Assembly: GCA_015680685.1 (NCBI GenBank)
Contig: MNCI01037709.1
Span: 398,765 to 462,764, forward strand
Length of the DNA: 64,000 nucleotides
Direction of reading: 5' to 3'
Source: Gnetum montanum
Taxonomy: Eukaryota; Streptophyta; Gnetopsida; Gnetales; Gnetaceae
Within the stretch, counting starts at the first letter, position 1. Each line of letters starts with the position of its first letter. Below, piece after piece: positions 1-11,331 of this stretch. The notes beneath the pieces were generated by a model that searched no databases, had not been told where the DNA came from, and worked only from the letters and a program-made list of their open reading frames with translations. The translations under genes were made by a program, and so were the position numbers.

Positions 1-421
1 AGATTACTATGCTTTTGGCAGATGTCACATGTTCTAACCTTGGAGATGCAATCGTATTCCATGTGTGGCCAGTAATAGCCTAAGCGCCTAATCTTTGTTG
101 CCATTGCTTTAGGTGCTACGTGTCCTCCACAAAGTCCTTCATGGATTTGTTCTACAATTGTTTGACCATTAGTGCTACTAACACATGCTAGCAAAATACC
201 TTCATATGATTTACGAGACAAGGTGTCACCTATTAATGTGTATTGGCGAGAGCGTTTTCGTATGGCGTCCTTTTGAGCATGTGTCAAGTGTTGTGGAGGT
301 TCGCCTTTTAGAAGATACTATTTTACATCATCATACCATTCTATTGCGTGTGTTGTACTAACAGATGCTATAGGTACTTCACTTAGAGTGTTAATTATAG
401 GTTCGGCACAACTGGTTATAG
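1..421 (-). pseudogene. G2: integrase N-terminal (zinc-binding) remnant, Tat-like Ty3/gypsy
   Basis: Read on the minus strand this continues the pol remnant at 424-1735. It contains the integrase zinc-binding arrangement HEGLCGGH followed by YYWPHMEYDC and CDIC, the usual H-x-H...C-x2-C module that precedes the DDE core. An in-frame TAG interrupts it near 317-319, and a stop at 424-426 separates it from the RNase H part. The catalytic core would lie off the left edge. The same module is present, more decayed, in G1 at about 31790-31960. In life it would insert element cDNA into host chromatin in the nucleus. Confidence 0.88.
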
Positions 422-423
422 AA

Positions 424-1473
424 CTAGGTAATGCATGAAACATTTCGGGCCATCATGTTTAAGGCTAGTGTGGCAAGTGCATCAGCAATGATATTCTTAC
501 TTCTAGGGATGTGTTGTATATCCACTTCTAGTAGTTGTCTCATTAGATGTTTAGTCAAATCACAATATGGTTGCAAATGGAGAGCTTTGCATGTGTAGGC
601 TTCAGTGACTTGATTAATAACTAATTGCGAATCACCTCGAACTACAAGGCGTGAGATTCCTGAAGTTAGCGCTATTTGAAGTCCTCTAAGAAGACCCTCG
701 TATTCTGCTATGTTATTGGTGCAAGGAAAGTTTAAGTGGTAAGCAGAAGGTTGGATTTCCCCAACGGGGTATATTAAAATAGCTACGGAACTTCCTCCAC
801 AAGAGGTTGAGGCCCCATCAAAGTAGAGAATTGCCTCATAATTATCAGGTACGGTGTCTATACTGTTAACATTTTCATTTGGGAACTTGAGGTTTATTGT
901 TGTTTGCTCATGCATCAGTGAGACAGTTAGTTGCGTGGCTATTGCTTGACCTTTTGTGGAAGATTGAGCAACATAGTGTAAATCAAATTTTGCAATCATT
1001 ACTTTCCACCTAGCTAACCTACTTGACTCATAGATGTTATTAGTGATGGCATAGATAACATTATCTTTGCAAATGATGTAAACTTGATTATGGAAGAGAT
1101 AATGTCGCCATTTCTTCAAAGAGAAGACAAGGGCAAGGCATGATTTTTCTACATCATTGTATTGTTGTTCATGGGCTATTAAAGCATGGCTTAGGTAGTA
1201 TACAGGGATCTCGGCCCCATCTTGACGTTTTTGACAAAGCATGGATGCGATGGACAAACTAGAAGTTGCAAGATAGATGTAGAAAGGTTTGTCACTTTGT
1301 GGAGGATAAACAGTTGGTAATTGGGCCAACTCTTGTTTTATGTTTTCAAATGCTTCTTGGCATTGTTGAGTCCATTGGAAATGTACATTCTTTCTTAATA
1401 GATGTTGCATGGAACTCAACTTATCTGTTAGCCTTTCGATAAAGCGTCTAATGAATTGCAANCCTAAGGTCAT
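424..1473 (-). pseudogene. G2: RT-linked RNase H plus second (aRNH-type) RNase H
   Basis: This minus-strand frame is open for 349 codons. The first half is the RT thumb/RNase H of Ty3/gypsy (LQFIRRFI, FQWTQQCQEAFENIK, KPFYIYLATSS, DVEKSCLALVFSLKKWRHYL). From about residue 213 a second RNase H follows: YFDGAST, NNIAEYEGLLRGL, GDSQLVINQV and HIPRSKNIIADALATLA. A second RNase H of this form between RNase H and integrase is the known hallmark of the plant Tat lineage (Ogre, Retand, Grande). It is the best-preserved coding stretch in the window. The frame begins at a join containing a single undetermined base (1462), where the RT C-terminus is missing relative to G1. Confidence 0.92.
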
Positions 1474-1735
1474 ATTTGAGACAACGTTTAAGCACTAAGT
1501 CTAGATCTTTTGCATGTTGTTTAGTTATTTTGGACTTAATTGCTATATCATCAACATAATCATTGAGTAATTTAAGCATGTAGTCACTAAATATGTATGT
1601 CATTGCTCGTTGATATGTAGCACCCGCATTCTTAAGACCAAATGGCATCATCGTATAACAAAATGTCCCCCAAGGTGTCATAAAAGTTGTTCTAAGACCA
1701 TATAACTCATTAGTATTCATGCATACTTTGGTCAA
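1448..1735 (-). pseudogene. G2: reverse transcriptase palm fragment with YVDD
   Basis: The minus-strand translation contains ELYGLRTTFMTPWGTFCY, MPFGLKNAGATYQRAM and YVDDIAIKSK, the central palm blocks of Ty3/gypsy RT including the catalytic YVDD. It starts abruptly at 1735: the fingers and the first catalytic Asp region are absent, and the sequence upstream (1736-2490) is LTR-like. At the other end it runs into the single N at 1462. Compared with G1 (27700-27870), about 160 bp coding for the segment after YDLR and before LQFIR is missing exactly there. The fragment is therefore truncated on both sides. Confidence 0.9.
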
Positions 1736-2490
1736 ATTCCATTAATGGAACTAGTGTGTTATCTAGATCATTAAGTGTTGATCATAGGTCGCTATTTTCT
1801 TACTTAGAGTAGTGGTAGCTTTACCATGTATGGTTTAGTCCAATGTAAGACATATGATTATTGATGTTGTGAAACTATGGATAAGCTATATAAAAACATG
1901 AAAATTAATTATTTAATTAATTTCACTAATAATAAGAAGATAAATCCTAAGCTAGCCTAAGGATGATGAGTATTGATTCCTAGCCTACTATAGATATCTT
2001 GAACTCAGGTACCTACTACTAGGATTACAAAGTGTTATGCTACTAGGCGAACCAAGTAATAACGCTACTGAGATTAGTAAGAGAATATCTGTTTATGCTC
2101 AAAATTGGTCATGCTTATTTTGTTAATTAATTAATATGAATGAAAATGTAAATATTAACTAAGTATATAGAAAGTAAATTACACTTAATGTAAATTTATT
2201 CTAAGTCAAAGTGCTGCAATGAATATGAATCAATCTCAATGTGATTGTCATTCATGCAATGTGTCTAGGTACAATGCCACTTGATTAAGACATTGTAAAA
2301 TTGACTCAAACCAATGCTGTAGGCACTCATTGCCTATTTGCTAAGATTATGGAAGAAAGTTAGAATATTTTGGCTATACTATTGACCAAATGGTGCCAAA
2401 CACATGGCAAATGCTTACATATTTATAGGAAAATATCAAGATTATGTCGACACATATGAATTGGTGCATTTTAGGCTATATTGACTAGGA
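1736..2490 (-). repeat. M4: degenerate LTR related to the M-family LTRs
   Basis: Words such as 'tactactaggattacaaagtgttatgc', 'gtcaaagtgctgcaatg', 'cattcatgcaatgtgtctaggtac' and 'gtaggcactcattg' occur in the same order as in the M-family LTRs at 3103-3971, 41549-42389 and 44880-45755. Read on the minus strand there is a TATA-like CCTATAAATATG near 2425, placed as in the other M LTRs. The ends are not recognisable and the copy is much more diverged than the other three. It abuts the broken RT of G2 at 1735. Confidence 0.55.
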
Positions 2491-3102
2491 TGCAGTGAAT
2501 CATCTTAATAAGGGATGCTTCATCATACCCTTACAACTTACCAAAAACTTATCCTCGAGCTATACAAAATTGATGAATTTCTATTACAAAAATTGTAGGG
2601 TGACCAAGACTAGATTAATTGACATCATTAAACTTAAGTATCGTATTACAAAATTTTATTTGAGTGGATGCATTACAAAATAAAAAAAAGAATAGGAAGA
2701 TGTCAAATTTTATAGAATTGCAAAAGTTCTCAAAATTTTGATAATGAGGAATCTTTAGGTTATGACTAGTAGTGGCATTTTTTCCAACCTTGGTTGTTAT
2801 GTTGTTTCTTATATTTTAATGCAAAAGTTTTTGAAGGATGTACTAAAATTTGTTTTTATCAACCCATGGGTTTCTACGTAGTGAACATGTGATATTTGAG
2901 CTTTAATTCTTGTATCAACTATTTGTCCTTGGGAATATCCTTCTCTAAGTCTTCTTTCCTTACCTTGTAAAAGACCTTCAACCTTAGACATTCATTTTAG
3001 AATCATTTGCAATCACCAAAGGATCAACGTTAGCTTTGGTAATTTTTCCTTAATGATTAACCTTTTTCAGGTTCTTAGTTATCTTAAAATTCAAAAAAAT
3101 GG
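2491..3102. other. Unassigned stretch, probably M4 interior
   Basis: No domain is recognised. A 60-codon minus-strand frame at 2809-2991 is lysine/arginine-rich at its start but matches nothing I know. Around 2700-2760 the words resemble the sequence just inside the M1 3' LTR (4120-4190), which would make this the interior of M4 cut short by the M1 insertion at 3103. The evidence is weak. Confidence 0.3.
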
Positions 3103-3971
3103 TGATGAACAATGGGTATCCCCTATGCCCAACTATAGGAATCACAAGCATGCACTAGTGATCCGATCAAATTCTGTAGAATTAGTTCCTAAGTTTCCCT
3201 AGAGTCTTAGAAGGTGATTCAAGGGAGTGTATGATTACTATCTTTCTAGCTTTCACTTGTACTATCTATGCATATGGTTAAATGTGAGTTAGGGCTTATG
3301 ATATTTATTTTTTTTGGTATTTTTTACATATTTTCTCCTAATAGCTAATGAGTAAATGAAAGCTTGATAAATAACTATTCAACTAATTGGCTATTCTCAT
3401 GACAAACTATACAAACATAAGTAGCCATTCCCACTTACTATATACATCCCAAACTCATATTACACTACTGGGCTACCAAATGGTTCTTATTGGGTGTTAC
3501 CAAATGGCTGCTACTAGGATTACCAAGCGTAACATGTTATACTTGAAGTGGTCATACTTATGTATTTATGATTAAGTACATTCATTAATTAGGATTATGA
3601 AAGTAGAGTAAAAATAAGAAATATTAAGCTAATCAAAATGTTGCAATGCATGTCAAAAATCTCATCTTTATTACCATTCATGCTAATCTATTTAAGTACA
3701 TGATGCTTGAATATAGATCCATACAATCTTTTAAATTCATGTTGTGGGCATTTAGAGGAAAATATTTGAAATATAAAGAAATAAAATTGCAAGAGCTTCG
3801 CTATGATATGGACTTAATGTGCCATAAATGTGATTGGTAGGTGCATTTATATATGCTTCACTTGCATTAGCATCGATGTATTTGCATCAATGATGCATTG
3901 TTGGGGATATGTCGACAGTGCTACGTTGATGCATGTTCATTGATGCAGCCTTTACAGATCACAATTTATCA
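3103..3971 (-). repeat. M1 3' LTR
   Basis: This is one of a set of related LTRs; its partner is at 41549-42389. On the plus strand it opens TGATGAAC and closes TTATCA, so on the minus strand it reads TGATAA...TTCATCA. Immediately upstream on the minus strand is the polypurine tract CATGGGGTA, matching the tract in front of the N2 3' LTR (CATGGGGATA) and the M2 LTR. U3 holds repeated GCATCAATG / GCATCAACGTAGC words (about 3885-3950) before a TATA box (minus GCATATATAAATG, near 3850). It lies downstream of the ORF2 stop at 4206. Confidence 0.82.
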
Positions 3972-4205
3972 TACCCCATGATTGATTAAAAAGCTTATCC
4001 TTGAGTGAAAAAAAGTAGGATTTACCTTTCTACAAAATTTAAGGAAGTAAGAAATTTATTAAGTTAAGAAAAAAAAGACTAACTGACTACTTAACTCTGA
4101 GTGCTAGATTGTATAGAATTAGAAAATTAGTATCCATTACAACAAAATTAGATACTTTACAAAATTTTAGCAAGAATCCTTAGTTGTCAAAGGCAAGGTA
4201 AATTT

Positions 4206-5426
4206 TTAAATAGTTCTTGGAGTTGGAGGCTCTTGTGATGCTAAAGGTCCTTTACCTAGTTCCGATGATCATGATGGTGGTGGTAGTTGAGGCTACCCTA
4301 CTATTGTTGATGAAAGATTGAAAGCATCTAGTAGCACTTCCATCGTTTCTTTTTTACTTTGTGGTCATATGTAGTCCACATAGCTTCACCAATGTGAGTG
4401 GACACAAGGATATCCCATGGACATGGCATTACAAGAAAGAACTCTTTAGCATTGACAAACCATGATATGAATTATTTACATTCAATATCGAATGTCTTCA
4501 CTAGGTTCTGTAGCTCATGGTAGTCATTCATTCTTCTATTCAAGTTCTTAGTAGCATATCATTGGTTAGTGAATTAGCTAGCTTAGCATTGGCTATTTCT
4601 AATTACTATTTGGTCTCTTTGTGATGCTTGAATTCCACCTCATACAAGAGGTAGGGACCGGCCACTTGCTTCTCTAATTCAGTCCTTGGCCTCCTTATTG
4701 TTAGCATAGCCAAGTTTGCATAATAGAGGTTGGCAACCTTCATGTACTCTATTGTCTCATCAATTTGTAAGTTCTTTAGGATGATTTCTACCTTTTTTTT
4801 GTGCATTTAAGCCATCAAATATTGGTTGCTATACATCACATCTTTGCTAGAGTTATTGGAGGATCTCATTCATCTTCATCTTGGCTAATTGAATGTTTTT
4901 TTCATTCATCTCCTTGAGGAGCCCAACTTGGTCCCACTAATGATTTTTAACTCATTCAAATTTTAGGGCATCATTCTTCCAAGTGGCAACCTTGATGGAT
5001 ATTTTTTTGATGAAGTGCTTAGACAACCTCCATTAAGAGATTCCTATTTTCTACTACCAACCTCCTTAAATCAAGGTTCAACTTGGCTAGTTAGTCTTGC
5101 TATTGCCCAAGACATTTGACCATATGGTTCTTTTGTTGTTCAATATTTTGAAGGCAATGAATGTATTTCATGAGGACCAAGTTCTCCTTGTACACTTATG
5201 ACAAGTCTTTGTCGGTGTTGAAGGCCATGTTTTTTTGAAAAGGATGCGTCAAAGGCCATCATCTCCTTTGCATTCTCAATCTTCCTTATTCTACTTTAAA
5301 GCTATTGGAAAGCTTCATCCCTTATGAGTTTTGGGTTGAGAATGGTGGGGTTAGAGAGATGGGCCTGTAACTCTGCAACCTCAGTAGCCAAACATTGATT
5401 TTCAATGGTGGCTGCCTATAGTTGGG
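4206..5426 (-). pseudogene. M1 ORF2, C-terminal half (cut by G1)
   Basis: Minus-strand remnant of the second reading frame of the gag/ORF2 family. The product is unknown. It is lysine/glutamate/leucine-rich with coiled-coil character, and ends in a proline-rich tail (EPPTPRTI then stop). N2 ends in the same way (EEPPPPRTT, stop at 19730) and M2 nearly so (PQDPPTSSTV). The N-terminal half is at 36639-37884; G1 is inserted between with the duplicated bases TTGGG. Many stops and shifts are present. Similar sequence is found at 45981-47100 (M2) and 60035-60600 (M3). Confidence 0.7.
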
Positions 5427-6379
5427 TGAAACACCACCAAATTTGGGCAATAACACTTCAATGAAAAATTTTTCTAAGTGTCAACACAAGGCAAATTTTT
5501 TCAAGTATTTGGCCCATGCTCACATCGTTGGGGCTATGCTCTATAGCGTAGCCAACGTAGCGTGCAGCATAGAACTAGGTTTGCAAAATTTTCTAAGTGT
5601 CAACAATGATTGCAAAAATTATTCTAAGTGTCCTGCTATGCTCCCATTCCTCTTGCTATGCACTTGAGTGTAGTAGCACTCCGTTGGCTAGTTTGCATGA
5701 GTGTTAAGCTAGAAGTTGTTAGGCTAGCTTAGAATGAAAGAAATAGTTTGACAAATTTTCTAACTCTTGAGGCTACCCCTCCTACTACGCTCCAGAGCAT
5801 AGTTGGCATAACAAGAACAAAGATTGCAATTTTTACCAGATTTTTCTAAGTGTCCATACTATGCCATGTCCCTTCTTGCTATGCACATAAGCATAGCAAT
5901 GCTGGACTTTAGTTTTTTTGCAAAATTTGCCTAACTATTGGGCTATGCTCTAGAGCGTAGTTAGTGTAGCAACATGGAACTACCTTCAAAGCTTCTAGAG
6001 CTTAGCATAGGCCTTCATTCTAGCTCTAGCACTCCTCCAGCAAGTAGGATCAGCAACTTGCATCTCCTTTGCACCTCCTATGTCCCAAAATTATATCTAT
6101 GCTCAATCCCACTCGAATGAGGGGAGAATGTAGTCTTGGAGTGTAGCCTTCAAATTGCACTATTTTGCACTATATGTAGGTACATTGTGGTATTTTTTTT
6201 AACTTTGGCATATGTGGAGTTGGTAGCATAGTCACAGTCTGGTAGTCTCTTGGGGTCTAGTGGAGCATACCAAAGCATAGCACCTATTACTCTAAGAGGA
6301 GCATAGTAGAGGTTAGCATAGCCCCACATACCCCCTTTTCCACATGACGCTTGATCCACTCTTCACACTAACCCTAATC

Positions 6380-6388
6380 CTATAAATA
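6380..6388 (+). promoter_or_regulatory. TATA box of G1 5' LTR
   Basis: CTATAAATA sits in the LTR about 950 bp from its start and downstream of the palindrome-rich U3. The partner position in the 3' LTR (35797-35805) reads CTACAAATA, a T-to-C change that weakens it. The transcript would start about 30 bp downstream. Confidence 0.65.
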
Positions 6389-7128
6389 CCCTTGCATTCC
6401 ACACTCTAGGGGTTGACAAATTTAAGTAGCAGTTGGCATTTTTGGTTGGCAATTTTACACTTGCTTGGAAATTTGACAATCTTTGGCATTATGCTTAAGT
6501 ACCACTTATCACCTAAGGCATCTTGAGCACCCCACGCATCAAAGCATATCAACATCTTGGCAACACCTTTGCAACCCATTTAGCATCGTAGCACATCATA
6601 GCTCGTAAGACACAGTAGTAGCCAATCTAGCAGGCACAAACTTCATAGCGGATGTTGATCTTCACCTCGGGACATCCTAGAGACTATGGCTACACTGCTA
6701 CTGCACTTGTCTGTACACCATGTATCTTCTCACCTCTCTTTTATAATTACTACACTTTCCATTTGGGGGTAGTTCCACTCTCTCTCTTTCAAACTTCTCT
6801 ATAGTTTCAAGCATTTTTTATGCATTTTATTTGACATTTTAGCATTTCATTTACATCTCCTCGCTACTTTACATGTTTTTTCATGTTCGTACCATCATTC
6901 TAGTGTCGGGAAACCCTGCTACACTTAGGCTTTGTTGGCGTTGGTACCACGAAAAACACCATTATAATGCTTAGCATTATTTCACAATGTTAGCACTTGC
7001 ATTTTAGCTAACCATGCCACCCCTTGGTTGCATTCAATACCCCAGTTATAGTTGGCAAAGTCCCTATTCTATCGACAAGACCATCTAGGGTACTCTACCT
7101 TCGTTTTCTAGTAAGGCCCTCATGTAAA

Positions 7129-7152
7129 GGGGGGGGGGGGGGGGGGGGGGGG
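7129..7152 (+). repeat. 24-base G homopolymer in G1 5' LTR
   Basis: An uninterrupted run of 24 G, then AA and six more G. The 3' LTR has only 'ggaggcagggttaagg' at this place, so the run expanded after insertion or is an assembly/sequencing artefact. Confidence 0.95.
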
Positions 7153-7233
7153 AAGGGGGGATGGGATTTGAGGCTATGTGCCCATGAACCCCTTGGTGTT
7201 CTATCCATTGATGTTTTTGGTTGCTATAGTTTT

Positions 7234-7250
7234 TTAGTGCTAGAAGGAGG
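7234..7250 (+). other. G1 primer-binding-site-like sequence
   Basis: TTAGTGCTAGAAGGAGG lies six bases after the 5' LTR, where the tRNA primer site belongs. C2 has TTGGCACTAGAAGGAGGG just after its own 5' LTR (about 51422-51439). The two look like deaminated versions of one TTGGCGCTAGAAGGAGG-like site. The tRNA is not identified. Confidence 0.6.
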
Positions 7251-7644
7251 CTATGCCATTTCCTTCTGCATTCAGTGGTAGTCTTGTGTGCTCTCTGCAC
7301 CTTCATTACTAGCTTCAAACTAGCATAGACATGACACAATTTTAGTTGTTTACATGTTGGTTGGTGTAGATTGGTGCTAGTTTTTGGTTTCCATGGAACT
7401 ATTTAGGATGGAAGCCAAAGTGTGTTTCTTGCACTTGGACCCTAAACTCTATGTGCGAGGAAGAGCATAACTTGCCCTCAACATGAGAGCATAGTAAGAA
7501 TAGCACTAGAGGTAGACATTTTTCAAGTAGCACTCTCAAGCTTAGCTATTGTTTTAGCATTTCTATACTTAGTCATTTTCAGCAATCGTCGTACTTGACC
7601 ATTTCTTTTCCAGTGTTGCACCTTTTGCATCTTCTCATAGTAGC

Positions 7645-9760
7645 ATGAACCTTGAAGAGCCTTCAACCTCCATCTCAAGCATGGTCATTGTTTGACCTAT
7701 TCAACAAGAATTCACAATTGACATTCTTGGAATCTTCATGGAAAGGAAATTTGTCAAGATCTGTAACCAATCTCTTGAGCACATGGTGCTTGACAAAGAT
7801 AAATACAACTTCCTTTGTGCAAAACTCTAGGTGGGCATTCCCTTAGACCACCAAGAGCTAGATGCAAAGTGACGTCATGAGCTCATACATTGGAATAAAA
7901 GGGAATACTTCCCTACCCCTAATCATCTCATCCCCCTCACTGAGACCTTTTGGTGGATGCTTGACCAACTCATCCGAATGAGTATGTTGAATGAGCATGA
8001 TGCAACAATTGACTATGAGGAGCCCCTGCAAGATGGGCAAGATGAATTTGAGGCTTACTCAGAGAATGAGAATCCATTATATGTCTCTTTCCTACCACCT
8101 ACCTCCAATATTGCTCCCCCGCAATCTCAACCATCTACCTTCTTTGAGGTAGTAATGTCTCCCTTGTCACCACCTAGGCCAATGCCTATTGTGGCAAGCC
8201 ATCAAGTGCATATGGTTAGGGTGTAGGACTGTCTGTCACCCTGCCCTTTGTGATCTCGACATAGTCTATGCAATCCTCGGTGCTGGCAACCATGATGCTA
8301 ACCCAACCCTACATGCACATGGTGCCGACATCCTAGCAACATACGAGTCAGGTGTCATACATCCCACCTGTCTTGGTGGTAGCCCCTATGACAGCCCAAG
8401 CCACAACCACATGGTGGGGCCTTGCCTCCATGCCCTGGGCATAACACACACAATAGTAGCACATGTAATAGCCTCCATAATAGTACACTCAACAAGCATC
8501 CTATGTGGTTTAATAGCCCATAGCAAGACCATGGACTACACCAATAGCATAGTAGGCTGCACAACCAACGTAGCCTGCTGCACCCACACCTAGCCTAGAT
8601 CAAGTGTTCTAGCTCATTTAGACACTCACTGAAGAGGTCAAATGGCTTAAGGCCACCTTTTTTGATATGATCCAAGTGATGGGCTTCTACCTAAATGACC
8701 TTATTAGTCCTATTCTCCCATCACTGCCTATTCCTCCTAGCATCTAACTTTCCCAATTCACCAAATATAATGATGAAGGGGACCCCAATGCTCATCTAGT
8801 GACCTTTTGATTTGAGTGCCTTTTGTTGTAGGTGTGGCTGCATGTAATCATTCACATGTTTGCCATGTCCTTGATTGGAAAGATGCTAGAATAGTACCAT
8901 GTGCTCTCCAAGGCCTCCATATCTTTATTGGAGGGTTTGCTTAGCCAATTTTTCACTTTCTTCAAGTATAACTTGAAGCTTGAGGTGACCTTGGATTAAT
9001 TCATGCAGATCAAGTAGGGACACTTAGACCCCATTCAAAAGTTCATCCAATGATGGAGTGTTTCACTTAACGAAATCCATGAGCCTATCGCAGAAACCCA
9101 CCTATTGGTCATTTTCAAAGGTGTAGTGAATGACTTCATCAAATCAAAGTTGTACTACCTTACTCTGCACTTCCTAAGCTAAGCATTCACTCAAACGAAG
9201 ATCATTTAGGATGTGATAGAAGTTAGTAAGGATTCAGCCTACGTGGCCTACAAGAATGCACATGTGAAGAAAGACAAGGAGAAGGGTAAGGCAACAAGAA
9301 TAGTTATAGTCATGGCCAATGAGGCCAAGCTAAACAACACTAAACCAATGGCCAAGGCAACCAAGGCCCTGGCCAACAACAAGGTAATCAGCTCTAGCAC
9401 TACGATGACCAACCAACCCACATCATCAGTGGCTGTGGGGCAAGATGCCCCAAGGCCAAACTTTGAGTGCAAGGACCACTCAAAGTATACAACATTGCCC
9501 ATCAAGTCATCAGAACTTTTGGGTTAGCTGCTTAGTGTTGGGTGCATGTAGTATAAGAAAATGTTTGAATATGCTTGCAAGCATTACAACCACTACTGCG
9601 AGCTCCTTAGAAACCCATTAGTGACTGCACTAGATGAGCCTCCAGTTTCCAAGCACTTCAAGATGGACCAGTTCTACCATTACTATCAACTACCTGTCCA
9701 TGACATAGATTTTTGCATGGCTTTATGGGATGAAATACAACACATAATTGACTAAGGAAA
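7645..9760 (+). pseudogene. G1 gag remnant
   Basis: An ATG at 7645 (MNLEEPSTS) opens a decayed gag. The conserved retrotransposon-gag core is at about 8750-9190: FTKYNDEGDPNAHLVTF, HMFAMSLIGKMLE-YHVLSKASISLLEGL, FFKYNLKLEV, then HLDPIQKFIQ and EIHEPIAETHL. After it comes a lysine-rich basic part (9213-9300). A Gln/Pro-rich linker at about 8440-8600 has nearly all Gln codons changed to TAA or TAG. Gag forms the cytoplasmic particle that packages element RNA. It is followed by a linker and protease. At least two dozen stops are present, so it is non-functional. Confidence 0.82.
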
Positions 9761-10639
9761 ATTAGTCCTTAATTCAACCAACCCAATTTTCCCTAAAAAT
9801 CAATTAATTATGGTCTACAAAGACCCTCTTAATGCAAGTGATGCAGGCTATGTCATCAATGGTATCAACATTGATGATGACATAGTACTAGCATGAGAGT
9901 CATTTGTGGTTCATGTGCCCTCTAATAACATTGAGCCTCCTTGGTATTAACTAGTTTAAGGATCCCTTTTGTCATCAAAGCACCACCTTGGGCCATGGCA
10001 CCCTTTGTGGTTAGGGCCCCACAACACATTGTGACAACAGCAACCCATACACCCTTCATCATTAGGGTGTTGCAATGTGTAGACCCTTTGCTAAGTTTGG
10101 TGGTGGGGCTTATAATAGGCCTTGCTTACCCAAGGCCTCATCTTGCATACAACACTAGGTATTCAATGAGGTAGCTCAAGAGGCAAAATAAGCACCTTGT
10201 TGATTGAATGATGAGGGAACACATGGCACTAGGTCCACCTAAGCCTATTCCCTTATCTACCATTCCAATGGCCACATTAGCCAAAGACACCACCGCAAGT
10301 GAAGAATAACCAAGAACTAAGGCTCATAGGTAGGCAAAACAAGCCAAGCCCAAATATCCTTCCTAGGAGATTCATCTCTTGGGCCACATGGAGGAGATGA
10401 AGGCTAACAAGGCAATTGACAGTGGTAAGGACTTTCTAGATGCATTGCCATAAGTAAAGCAAGATCTAAAATAATAAAATACAACCTTGAGCCTATATGA
10501 CTTAGTGATGATCTCCTCCATGCATCACAAAGCACTAGTTTGAATGTTGGCATCCATTCCTATTAAGGAGGACATCCCAGTAGATGAACAGGCCATAAAT
10601 GCTATGATGCTTTCCCCTACATGATAGGAATCAAGTTCA
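9761..10639 (+). pseudogene. G1 gag-protease linker
   Basis: A decayed polyprotein linker with patches of readable frame, for example VINGINIDDDIVLA (9850) and GHMEEMKANKAIDSGKDFLDALP (10381). It contains no recognised domain. The frame leads into the protease without an obvious start, consistent with one gag-pro reading frame in the ancestor. Confidence 0.5.
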
Positions 10640-11331
10640 ACATCTCTGGCGTTTCGCGATGAGGCAATCAAGGTCAACTCTAAAAAGGGTTAGGTCATCA
10701 CTATGCCAATGTTTATAACCATCTACATAGGATAATTCAAGATTTTTAGGATGCACGTCGATGATGGGGTGACAACTAATGTCATCCCATTCCCAGTCAT
10801 TCACAAGCTTAATCTTGCCAATCAAATCTAGGTCACAAAGACAACATGCCTCAAGTTCTTTAATGGGTCATGTGTTGTCATGAAGGGAATGGTCATAATA
10901 GCCTTCATGGCAGGGGAGAAATTCCCCACTATGACTAAATTCATTATCATCAAGGAGATGCTTGGGTTCAACTTGATTTTGGGAAGGCCCTGGCTATCCA
11001 ATTATGGGTTGTCTTCTTACCCATTCACCAAGAGATCCACCTTTCATATGAAGGTGGAGAATTGATCATACATGGTGACAATGTGGTCCCTCCAACCATC
11101 AACACCGTTGACACATATCAAGGGTTGGAGGTAGAGTTTCCTGATGACATGTTGCTTTTGGAGGACAAGGGTCAACCTTGTTTGGTAGACCCATCTAAAG
11201 ATCCAAAAAAGGAAAATACCCTTCCCAAAAAAGCTTTTTGGGCAAAACTACCCTTTAGCGTCAATAATGAAGGTATAGGTGAATATCGCCTCATGCTACC
11301 CAAGCCCTATGCACCTCCTAGCCCACACTAG
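10640..11331 (+). pseudogene. G1 aspartic protease (retropepsin)
   Basis: The plus-strand frame shows FKIFRMHVDDGVTTNVIPF, where VDDG stands at the catalytic D-[ST]-G position, then MTKFIIIKEMLGFNLILGRPWL with the retropepsin ILGRPW block, and SSYPFTKRSTFHMKVEN. The first catalytic triplet reads Asp-Asp-Gly, so activity is doubtful even without the stops. A tail (HGDNVVPPTINTVD...) runs to 11331. In the ancestor it would cleave the polyprotein inside the particle. RT does not follow directly: after the protease come N2 and the antisense gene, and RT only begins at 26747. Confidence 0.82.

Larger units (their letters stand above)
5427..7228 (+). repeat. G1 5' LTR
   Basis: Begins TGAAACACC and ends near GGTTGCTATA, aligning throughout with 34827-36633 (TGAAACACC...GGTCCTTACA). 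U3 carries several imperfect palindromes of the form GCTATGCTCTATAGCGTAGC (5533-5552; variants near 5785 and 5942). A TATA box is at 6380-6388. The 3' part contains a 24-base G run absent from the partner LTR. Confidence 0.92.

Noticed and set aside
7024-7339. Two overlapping small frames on opposite strands across the G run
   Set aside because: Both are created by the homopolymer (poly-Gly/poly-Pro) and fall in the non-coding part of the G1 LTR.
8189-8593. 134-codon frame, His/Ile-rich
   Set aside because: It is an alternative frame of the decayed Gln/Pro-rich gag linker, open because the stops fall in the gag frame.
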